From the NCBI GenBank assembly GCA_964580435.1, contig CAZOKP010000093.1:1-10020 (forward strand): 10,020 nt of DNA. The letters run 5' to 3'. Shown piece after piece: positions 1 through 5,813 of this stretch. Position 1 is the first letter of the stretch; every line of letters begins with the position of its first letter. The notes beneath the pieces are model-generated. The model did no database searches, was not told the DNA's origin, and was given only the letters and a program-made list of their open reading frames with translations. Made by a program: the position numbers and the translations under genes. The DNA comes from CAZKEW01 sp964580435. GTDB lineage: Bacteria; Acidobacteriota; Aminicenantia; Aminicenantales; UBA8522.

Positions 1-2
1 CA

Positions 3-56
3 CCGAGAAAAGCGCTGAAGGAACGGCGTGAAAAACCTGAATGGGAACAAGGCTGA
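3..56 (+). CDS. possible C-terminal tail of an upstream gene (partial)
   Basis: The third forward frame is open from the window edge and ends in TGA at 54-56. It encodes a highly charged tail (PRKALKERREKPEWEQG). The other two forward frames stop earlier, at 16-18 and 29-31. A Lys/Arg/Glu-rich end is common for bacterial proteins, but 17 residues are too few to recognise a family, and an open stretch this short can occur by chance. If real, the gene is followed by a promoter-containing spacer, so it need not be in the same operon. Confidence 0.3.
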   Translation, partial: PRKALKERREKPEWEQG

Positions 57-129
57 TTACGGCTGATCATATCCTCTATCTTATCGTTCTTTGTTTTACC
101 CCACTTTTCGTAATAGAGCCCTGTTCCCG

Positions 130-158
130 TTGACTTTATTCCTCCTAATCTCAATAAT
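130..158 (+). promoter_or_regulatory. sigma-70-like promoter of the operon
   Basis: TTGACT at 130-135 (5 of 6 match to TTGACA) is followed after a 17-base spacer by AATAAT at 153-158 (5 of 6 match to TATAAT). Transcription would start near 165, leaving a short leader before the AAGGA ribosome-binding site at 168-172 and the ATG at 181. It is the best promoter match I see in the window and lies just upstream of the first gene of the array. No riboswitch or operator is evident in the roughly 120 bases before it, apart from a GGCTGAT direct repeat at 51-57 and 61-67. Confidence 0.6.
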
Positions 159-180
159 ATTAGCCTGAAGGACAGAAAGA

Positions 181-1749
181 ATGGCCAGACTTTTCGAATA
201 TCAGAGCAAAATGCTGCTCGCGCGAGGCGGAATTCCCATCCCCGAAGGTGACGTGGCTTCGACTCCCGAGGAGGCGCGCACGATCGCGGAAAAAATAGGC
301 CATCCCGTTGTCCTGAAAATACAGGTCTGGCTAACCGGACGAGCCGGGCTCGGCGGGATCCAATTCGCTTCGACCCCGGCCGAGGCCGAGGAAAAAGCGC
401 GGCGACTCCTGGGCATGAAGGTCGGGAATTTTGTGGTCGATAAGGTCCTCGTCGAACGGAAGCTGGCGATTAAAGCGGAATACTTTGTTGGCCTGGTCCT
501 GGATGATGCACTTAAGCAGCCTGTACTTGTCTTCAGCCCCGCTGGAGGCACTGGAGTTGAGGAAATGGCGCGTCTGCACCCGGAAAAGGTGGCCCGGCAG
601 ACGATCGATGTCAGCAAGGGTTTCCCCGAGTATGAAGCCAGGAACATGCTCATCAAAACTGGAATCGAGGGGAACGTTCTTCTCAAGATCGCCGACCTGC
701 TGACGAGGCTTTATCGGGTGGCCCGCGAAAACGATGCCCGCTCGGCCGAGATCAACCCTCTTGTTTTGACAGAGGACGATGTCGTCTGCGCCGCCGACTG
801 TCATATCGTCGTCGACGATTATGCCGTCTATCGCCATCCGGAGATGGGGATCGAGGTGGCCCGTGAATTCGACCGGCCGCCGACCGAACTCGAGAAGATC
901 GCTTACAGGGTCGAAGACAAGGACTACCGCGGCACGTTCTACTTTTTCCAGATGGTGGAGAAAGTGGAAGCCACGGATAAATACATCGGTTTCCATGGCG
1001 CCGGCGGAGGCGGCTCGATGATGTCTATGGACGCGGTGCTCAACCGCGGGTTCAAGCTGGCCAACTATTGCGATACCTCGGGAAACCCTCCTGCGAGCAA
1101 GGTCTACCGGGCGGCCAAAATCATTCTTTCCCAGCCCGGAATTATGGGCTATTTCGCCTCGGGCTCGGGTGTCGCCAGCCAGGAGCAGTACCATTCAGCG
1201 CGCGGCCTGGTCAAAGCCTTCTATGAGGAAAAACTGGCCATCCCGGCCGTCATTCGCCTGGGGGGAAATTTCGAAGAAAAAGCCATTGAGATCCTCCGGA
1301 CGTATCTCAAAAAGATCCCCGGAGTCGTCGAAGGGTACGGCCGTGATGATTCTCCGGAATTTTGCAGCCGCCGGCTGGAGGAGCTTGTGGCCAAAAACTC
1401 GGGCCGGCGCCACCGGGTGACGCCGTTTTTGCAAGCACCTGTTCCCGAACGGGCTTATATTTTCGCCACGCTCACCGGCCGCATTGCCATCGACCAGGGC
1501 AAATGCTCTCTCTGCCGGACCAAGGGGTGTGTTGAAGCCTGTACGTACAAGGTCCTCAAGCTTGAAGAAGGGAAGCCGGTCCTGGCCATTCCAGCAGAGG
1601 AGGCCAAACGTGGGAAGTGCACCGAGTGCTTGGCCTGCGAGGTCTTCTGCACGTTCCATGAGCGGGACGCGATCGTCATCCAACTGCCCGTCGCTGGGCT
1701 CGAAGAATATCGGATGAGGATCATTGCTTCCGAGAAAACAGGCTCATGA
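181..1749 (+). CDS. SucC-type acyl-CoA synthetase beta subunit fused to a 2[4Fe-4S] ferredoxin domain
   Basis: This is the ATP-grasp/nucleotide-binding subunit of an ADP-forming acyl-CoA synthetase (succinyl-CoA or citryl-CoA type) that would pair with the alpha subunit encoded next. Residues 3-60 match the SucC ATP-grasp start (LFEYQSKMLL, then QVWLTGRAGLGG), and EINPL at 190-194 with Asp206 is the usual Mg/ATP end of the fold. Residues ~268-405 fit the CoA-ligase domain but are divergent: the family's NIFGGI phosphate loop is replaced by FASGSGVASQEQ. SucC proteins usually have about 390 residues; this one has 522. The extra C-terminus carries two iron-sulfur motifs, Cys442-445-450-454 and Cys480-483-486-490, joined to the ligase by a short linker. 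ATG 181 is preceded by AAGGA at 168-172. No signal peptide or membrane segment is seen, so it should be cytosolic. The family is certain. The substrate (citrate, succinate or another acid) is not; citrate is inferred from the lyase gene two positions downstream. Confidence 0.9.
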   Translation: MARLFEYQSKMLLARGGIPIPEGDVASTPEEARTIAEKIGHPVVLKIQVWLTGRAGLGGIQFASTPAEAEEKARRLLGMKVGNFVVDKVLVERKLAIKAEYFVGLVLDDALKQPVLVFSPAGGTGVEEMARLHPEKVARQTIDVSKGFPEYEARNMLIKTGIEGNVLLKIADLLTRLYRVARENDARSAEINPLVLTEDDVVCAADCHIVVDDYAVYRHPEMGIEVAREFDRPPTELEKIAYRVEDKDYRGTFYFFQMVEKVEATDKYIGFHGAGGGGSMMSMDAVLNRGFKLANYCDTSGNPPASKVYRAAKIILSQPGIMGYFASGSGVASQEQYHSARGLVKAFYEEKLAIPAVIRLGGNFEEKAIEILRTYLKKIPGVVEGYGRDDSPEFCSRRLEELVAKNSGRRHRVTPFLQAPVPERAYIFATLTGRIAIDQGKCSLCRTKGCVEACTYKVLKLEEGKPVLAIPAEEAKRGKCTECLACEVFCTFHERDAIVIQLPVAGLEEYRMRIIASEKTGS

Positions 1750-1830
1750 TGGGCCGAGTGAGGAGTGATTCCTCTTTGCATATTAAATATATAAGATTGA
1801 TAAAATGAATCGGAATTGGGATTTAAGCAG
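1750..1830 (+). promoter_or_regulatory. AT-rich spacer with small hairpin between the two synthetase subunit genes
   Basis: This is the only sizeable gap between the first gene and tsaB; all other junctions there overlap, abut or lie within about 13 bases. It contains a small stem, GAGGA (1760-1764) paired with TCCTC (1770-1774) around a five-base loop, followed by a very AT-rich stretch (about 1781-1807). TTGCAT (1776-1781) and GATAAA (1799-1804) are 17 bases apart and could be a weak internal promoter, with only 3/6 and 4/6 matches. No convincing terminator T-run follows the hairpin. Internal promoter or processing site is a guess. Confidence 0.3.
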
Positions 1831-2736
1831 ATGGCCATTCTAGTAAACAGCGGAACGCGGGTTGTTATCCAGGGGATTACCGGCCGTGAGGGGATGACCC
1901 GGGCGCAGCTCATGAAGGATTACGGAACGAAGGTAGTGGCCGGCGTCACTCCCGGCAGGGGCGGCCAGGATGTTTACGGGGTGCCCGTATTTGACTCGGT
2001 AGCCCAGGCCTGGGAGAAGGAAGGCCCCATCGACGCCAGTGTTATCTTTGTCCCCGCCGCCGCTGTTAAGAACGCCGCCCTGGAATCCATCGATGCAGGG
2101 GTCAAGCTTCTGGTCATTGTTCCCGACCGTGTCCCGATCTATGACGTCTTGGAGGTCGCTTCGCGCGCCGGCCAGAAGGGCGTCCGGTTTGTCGGCCCCA
2201 ACACTCTTGGCCTGGTCAGCCCGGGGAAAGCCGTCCTCGGCATGATCGGCGGCCGCGCCGAGCGCGCTAAGGAATGGTTCCGGCCCGGGATTGTCGGCGT
2301 CAGCTCCCGGAGCGGCGGCATGACTTCGGCCATTTCCTACTACCTAACCCAGGCTGGATTGGGCCAGAGCACAATCATCCATGTCGGGGGGGACGCAATC
2401 ATTGGTCTCTCGCATCCCGAAATCATGGAACTCTTTGAGCAGGACCCGGAGACAAGATTCGGCGTCATGTTCGGAGAGATCGGGACAACCCAGGAAGAGA
2501 GAGTGGCCGACCTGGTCGAGAATGGGAAATTTACGAAGCCGCTCATCGCCTATATCGGTGGCAAAGCGGCCAAATCAGGAACCCGGTTCTCGCACGCCGG
2601 CGCCATCGTCGAAGGCTCTCGCGGCTCTTATGAAACCAAGGTGAAAAGGCTCAAGGAAGTCGGAGTTCATGTCGTCGAGGCGATATCTGATATACCGAAG
2701 AAGGCATTGGAGCTTGCCCAAAGGAGGGACCTATGA
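1831..2736 (+). CDS. SucD-type acyl-CoA synthetase alpha subunit
   Basis: This is the CoA-binding, phospho-histidine subunit of an ADP/GDP-forming acyl-CoA synthetase. It forms the complex with the upstream SucC-ferredoxin protein and carries phosphate between ATP, acyl phosphate and CoA. The 301 residues match the family length (~290-300). The N-terminal Rossmann CoA-binding start (MAILVN, VVIQGITGREG at 11-21) is canonical. VGPNTLGLVSPG at 121-132, the SSRSGGMT segment at 158-165, the GEIGT Glu216, and the active His255 in FSHAGAI are all present. ATG 1831 was chosen over TTG 1816 because MAILVN is where SucD proteins normally begin. The ribosome-binding site is weak (GGGA at 1818-1821), so its translation may depend on other signals in the preceding gap. 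The stop overlaps the next start (ATGA). Succinate or citrate as substrate cannot be told from sequence alone; the Hydrogenobacter citryl-CoA synthetase subunits belong to the same family. Confidence 0.92.
   Translation: MAILVNSGTRVVIQGITGREGMTRAQLMKDYGTKVVAGVTPGRGGQDVYGVPVFDSVAQAWEKEGPIDASVIFVPAAAVKNAALESIDAGVKLLVIVPDRVPIYDVLEVASRAGQKGVRFVGPNTLGLVSPGKAVLGMIGGRAERAKEWFRPGIVGVSSRSGGMTSAISYYLTQAGLGQSTIIHVGGDAIIGLSHPEIMELFEQDPETRFGVMFGEIGTTQEERVADLVENGKFTKPLIAYIGGKAAKSGTRFSHAGAIVEGSRGSYETKVKRLKEVGVHVVEAISDIPKKALELAQRRDL
2721..2728 (+). promoter_or_regulatory. strong ribosome-binding site of the citryl-CoA lyase-like gene
   Basis: AAGGAGGG lies inside the end of the preceding gene, four bases before ATG 2733, whose A-T-G-A overlaps the TGA stop at 2734-2736. 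This supports translational coupling of synthetase and lyase, in keeping with proteins needed together. Confidence 0.7.
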
Positions 2737-3512
2737 CGGAAGATCTGCACTGGAAGACAGCAATCACCAGCGTCCAGCCCAACAAGATCCGCCTTCGCGG
2801 CTATGCCATGGACCAATTGATGGGGAAGATCTCCTTTTCCCAGGCGATCTATCTTGTCCTCAAAGGAGAGCTGCCTTCGCCTGAAGTCGGGCGGCTTATG
2901 GATGCCATCTTTGTCTCTTCTGTTGATCACGGCGCCGGCCCGCCCTCGGTCCTGGCAGCGCGCACCGTCGCTTCTACCGGAGCCGAGCTTCACGCGGCTA
3001 TCGCCGCCGGAGTTTTGGCTATTTCCAGATATCACGGCGGCGCTGTCGAAGAAGGGATGAACCTTTTCCTGACCATCGCCCGAAGGGCCGCAGAAAAGAA
3101 GATCTCCGATGACGCAGCGGCCAAAGAGATCCTGGCCGAAATGAAGGCCAGGGGAGAGCGCGCCTCCGGTTTCGGCCACCGCGTCCACACAGAGGACCCG
3201 CGTACCGCGAAGCTCTTTGCCCTGGCCGCAGAACTTGGTCTGGCGGGGAATTACGTCCGTATCGCCCGGGCCGTGGAGGATGTTCTGAAGCAGACTATGG
3301 GAAAATCTCTGCCCATCAATGTGGACGGCGCCATCGCCGCGCTCCTGTGCGACCTGGGGATTCCGCCGGAGATCGGGAACGCTTTTTTCATCATCGCCCG
3401 GGTGCCGGGGCTCGTGGCCCATATCCAGGAAGAGCGGACGCGGATGCGGCCGATGCGGAAAATCCATCCCTCGGATTTTGAATACGACGGACCCGGGGAA
3501 AGAGAGACCTGA
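2733..3512 (+). CDS. citryl-CoA lyase-like, short citrate synthase superfamily protein
   Basis: This is a 259-residue member of the citrate synthase fold, much shorter than citrate synthase (about 370-430) and close to the length of citryl-CoA lyase and of the C-terminal domain of ATP-citrate lyase. All three catalytic positions can be found: His101 (YHGGA), His149 (GFGHRV) and Asp198 (NVDGAI). The DHG motif at 65-67 and the ARTVAST helix at 76-82 are also typical. The C-terminus (AHIQEERTRMRPMRKIHPSD, 229-248) carries the basic residues expected near CoA. The likely reaction is citryl-CoA to acetyl-CoA + oxaloacetate, or the reverse. Its start overlaps the stop of the synthetase alpha gene and has a strong AAGGAGGG site, which supports a two-step citrate-cleaving pair as in Hydrogenobacter. 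Alternatives are a compact citrate or 2-methylcitrate synthase, or a lyase for another 2-hydroxyacyl-CoA. Confidence 0.8.
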   Translation: MTEDLHWKTAITSVQPNKIRLRGYAMDQLMGKISFSQAIYLVLKGELPSPEVGRLMDAIFVSSVDHGAGPPSVLAARTVASTGAELHAAIAAGVLAISRYHGGAVEEGMNLFLTIARRAAEKKISDDAAAKEILAEMKARGERASGFGHRVHTEDPRTAKLFALAAELGLAGNYVRIARAVEDVLKQTMGKSLPINVDGAIAALLCDLGIPPEIGNAFFIIARVPGLVAHIQEERTRMRPMRKIHPSDFEYDGPGERET

Positions 3513-4046
3513 ATGAAAAAACAACTGGAAACTTTGATCCCGGAGCTTCAGCTGATCCAGGACCAAGAGCTCAGGGAAAAGACGACCTTCGTCTGGGTCG
3601 AAGCCCTGAAGCGGGGAGGCTGGACGATCAGAGACCTGGCCGAGATGCCGTTCACTCTTTTGATCCCGCACACCGATGTCAACCTTATCGACCACACCAG
3701 GGCGGTGACTCTGTCGGCGTTAAGAATAGCGGATGTCCTGACCGGAGAATATCGGGGCAAAATCAAGATCCACCGGGACCATCTTCTCTCCGGGGCCCTT
3801 CTCCATGATGTCGGAAAGCTGTTCGAATACAAGAAGGAGAAGGGAAAATTCGTCAAGAGCAGGGAAGGGGAGCTCCTCCGCCATCCCATCTCCGGGGCGG
3901 CGTTCGCCTTCAAGCATGGCCTGCCGCAAGAGGTGATCCACATTATCGCCGCCCACTCCAAAGAAGGCGACGGCTCGAGGCGGACCATCGAGGCCATCAT
4001 TGTCAACCATTCGGATTTCGTGAACTTCGACGTCTTCAAGGACTGA
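3513..4046 (+). CDS. HD-domain metal-dependent phosphohydrolase, substrate unknown
   Basis: This 177-residue protein has the HD superfamily pattern: His61 (LIDHTRAV), His98-Asp99 (LLHDVGK), His124 (LRHPISGA), His148 (IAAHSKEG) and Asp168 (NHSDF). The set matches a one- or two-metal hydrolase that acts on phosphate esters such as nucleotides or cyclic nucleotides. Residues 1-50 form an extra N-terminal segment rich in Glu, Leu and Arg, probably helical. No sensor, membrane or response-regulator domain is attached. ATG 3513 directly follows the stop of the lyase gene, and the next gene starts 13 bases after its stop, so it is embedded in the operon. The family is secure and the substrate is not visible. 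Regulatory cleavage of a nucleotide signal and removal of a damaged cofactor or CoA-type metabolite are both possible. Confidence 0.85.
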   Translation: MKKQLETLIPELQLIQDQELREKTTFVWVEALKRGGWTIRDLAEMPFTLLIPHTDVNLIDHTRAVTLSALRIADVLTGEYRGKIKIHRDHLLSGALLHDVGKLFEYKKEKGKFVKSREGELLRHPISGAAFAFKHGLPQEVIHIIAAHSKEGDGSRRTIEAIIVNHSDFVNFDVFKD

Positions 4047-4047
4047 C

Positions 4048-4054
4048 GAGGAGG
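4048..4054 (+). promoter_or_regulatory. ribosome-binding site that supports a TTG start
   Basis: GAGGAGG lies five bases before TTG 4060. The encoded start MGQTFSEKIL lines up with the usual LeuC N-terminus (MG-T-EKIL), so the TTG is the real start and not an artefact. Confidence 0.75.
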
Positions 4055-4059
4055 ACGGT

Positions 4060-5313
4060 TTGGGTCAGACGTTTTCTGAAAAAATCTTGAGCAAGAAAGC
4101 GGGCCGCGATGTCCGCGCAGGCGAGGTCGTCACCGTCTCCCCCGATTATGTCCTTTCCCACGACAATGCTTCGGCCATTATTCAGGAATTCAAGAAGTTC
4201 GGGATAAAGAGGCTTAAGTCGCCAGAAAAGATCGTCATCGTGCTTGACCATATCGTGCCCGCCTCCGAAGAAAAATATGCTCAGAACCACAAGATCATCC
4301 GTGAGTTTGTTGCGGAGCAGAACATCGCTCATTTCTTTGATATCAACTGCGGCATCTGTCACCAGGTTTTCGCCGAGCAGGGATTTGCCCTTCCGGGCAA
4401 GCTCATCGTTGGAAGCGACTCGCATACGACGAGCTACGGCGCATTCGGTGCTTTTGCAGCGGGCATCGGCCGGACCGAGGTGGCTTCCATCTGGGCCACC
4501 GATGAGATCTGGCTCAGGGTGCCGGAGACGATAAGGATCGAGATAGAAGGCACCCTCGAGCGGGGAGTTTATGCCAAGGATGTCATCCTGAAGATCATCG
4601 GCGATGGCGGAGCGGACATGGCCGATTACAAGGCTGTGGAGTTCGCCGGCAGGGCCGCCAGGACGTTCAGCCTGGCTTCTCGGTTTGTCCTGGCTAACAT
4701 GTCCGCTGAAATGGGAGCCAAGAACGGGTATTTTGAACCGGATGAAGAAGCTCTGGGATGGCTGAGGACAAGGGCAAGAGCGGAATTCGATATCGTCAGA
4801 TCCGACCCAGACGCTCAATATAAGTCCGTTCTCAAATACGACATAACCGGCCTGGCACCCCAGCTGGCCTGCCCTCATACGGTGGACAATGTGAAACCGG
4901 TGACTGAGATGGAAGGCAGGATATTCCATCAGGGAGTTCTTGGAACCTGCACCAATGGCCGGGTGGAGGACCTGGATGTTGCCGCGCATATATTCAAAGG
5001 AAAGAAAGTCCATCCTGCGGTCAGGCTGCTTGTTCTTCCCGCTTCCTGGGAGGTCTACCGGGAGGCTTTGAAAAAGGGAATTTTGGCCGTGCTCGCAGAT
5101 TCTGGCTGTGTCATTCTCAATCCAGGCTGCGGGCCCTGCCTGGGCGCCCACGAAGGGATTCTGGCACCGGGGGAAGTCGCGCTGAGCACTTCCAACCGCA
5201 ATTTCCGCGGCCGGATGGGAAGCCGGGACTCCGAGATTTACCTTGCTTCTCCCGCCACCGTCGCTGCCTCAGCCGTAGCGGGAAAAATCACCGACCCAAG
5301 GAAGTTCCTATGA
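4060..5313 (+). CDS. aconitase/isopropylmalate isomerase family, large (LeuC-type) subunit, first copy
   Basis: This is the [4Fe-4S]-cluster subunit of a two-subunit hydro-lyase (aconitase, homoaconitase or isopropylmalate isomerase group); 417 residues fits the archaeal/LeuC2-like type. Cluster ligands are Cys297 (GTCTNG), Cys357 and Cys360 (NPGCGPCLG). Other active-site residues known from aconitase are all in place: Asp63-His64 (LDH), His101 (CGICHQ), Asp120 and His122 (SDSHT), Glu194 (AVEFAG), and Arg380 and Arg385 (SNRNFRGR). It starts with TTG behind a strong GAGGAGG site. Its stop overlaps the start of the small-subunit gene (ATGA), so the two are made together. With a lyase and an isocitrate-dehydrogenase-like gene in the same array, citrate-isocitrate isomerisation is the best guess. 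Isopropylmalate, homocitrate or dimethylmalate-type substrates cannot be excluded. This copy looks fully competent, unlike the second. Confidence 0.88.
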   Translation: MGQTFSEKILSKKAGRDVRAGEVVTVSPDYVLSHDNASAIIQEFKKFGIKRLKSPEKIVIVLDHIVPASEEKYAQNHKIIREFVAEQNIAHFFDINCGICHQVFAEQGFALPGKLIVGSDSHTTSYGAFGAFAAGIGRTEVASIWATDEIWLRVPETIRIEIEGTLERGVYAKDVILKIIGDGGADMADYKAVEFAGRAARTFSLASRFVLANMSAEMGAKNGYFEPDEEALGWLRTRARAEFDIVRSDPDAQYKSVLKYDITGLAPQLACPHTVDNVKPVTEMEGRIFHQGVLGTCTNGRVEDLDVAAHIFKGKKVHPAVRLLVLPASWEVYREALKKGILAVLADSGCVILNPGCGPCLGAHEGILAPGEVALSTSNRNFRGRMGSRDSEIYLASPATVAASAVAGKITDPRKFL

Positions 5314-5813
5314 AGAAAGGACGAGTCTGGAAGTACGGGGACAACGTCAACACGGATGTCATTTTTGCCGGAAAATACACTTATGCTTTGATGCCTCCCG
5401 AAGAAATGGCGCGCCATGCCCTCGAAGACTTGGACCCGGACTTCGCCCGAAACGTTAAACCCGGGGACATCATTGTTGCCGGGAAGAACTTCGGCTGCGG
5501 CAGCTCGCGCGAACAGGCGGCCGCCTGCCTGAAGTATGCCGGGGTTCAGGCGGTCGTGGCCAAATCGTTCGCCAGGATCTATTTTCGGAACGCCATCAAC
5601 CTGGGACTGCCCGTGCTTCAATCCGAAGAGGCTGTCGACAACATCGCTTCGGGCGAAGAGGTCGAGATCGACTTTGCCGGAGGAAAAATTATCACTGGAA
5701 AGGGAGTGTACAGGTTTCCGGCCTTTCCCGAGAAGGTCATCGGCATCCTTGATGCGGGCGGATTGATCGAATACACCAAGAAAAAAATAAAGGAAGGAGT
5801 CATGGATGGCTAG
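5310..5813 (+). CDS. aconitase/isopropylmalate isomerase family, small (LeuD-type) subunit, first copy
   Basis: This swivelling small subunit completes the active site of the preceding LeuC-type protein; 167 residues is the normal size. It opens with GRVWKYGDNVNTDVIF (4-19) and carries the substrate-binding GCGSSREQA (62-70, with Ser66 and Arg67), followed by AKSFARIYFRNAINLGLP (84-101), all typical. The specificity loop after GK reads YTYALMPPEE (23-32), not YLRT (homoaconitase) or YLVY (isopropylmalate isomerase) as known from Methanocaldococcus, and appears one residue longer. No Arg sits there, so the substrate is unclear. ATG 5310 overlaps the large-subunit stop and has AAGGAAG at 5298-5304. 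Its own 3' end overlaps the dehydrogenase start by eight bases. Confidence 0.88.
   Translation: MKKGRVWKYGDNVNTDVIFAGKYTYALMPPEEMARHALEDLDPDFARNVKPGDIIVAGKNFGCGSSREQAAACLKYAGVQAVVAKSFARIYFRNAINLGLPVLQSEEAVDNIASGEEVEIDFAGGKIITGKGVYRFPAFPEKVIGILDAGGLIEYTKKKIKEGVMDG

Noticed and set aside
57..129. Riboswitch or attenuator upstream of the first gene
   Set aside because: Only a short CTCTAT/ATAGAG pairing (74-79 with 113-118) with a long loop is visible. It lies before the predicted transcription start, so it would not be in the leader.
1816..1830. TTG start at 1816 for the SucD-type gene
   Set aside because: It adds five residues before the canonical MAILVN start and has no better ribosome-binding site than ATG 1831.
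181..2736. Plain succinyl-CoA synthetase (sucCD) of the TCA cycle
   Set aside because: The beta subunit has a ferredoxin extension and altered ligase loops, and a citryl-CoA lyase-like gene overlaps the alpha gene. I kept the family but not the sucC/sucD names.
4036..5151. Long open frame on the minus strand opposite the first LeuC-type gene
   Set aside because: It mirrors the codon bias of a well-identified plus-strand gene, has low-complexity composition without recognisable motifs, and has no ribosome-binding context. The same holds for minus-strand frames at 2667-3695 and 6925-7821.
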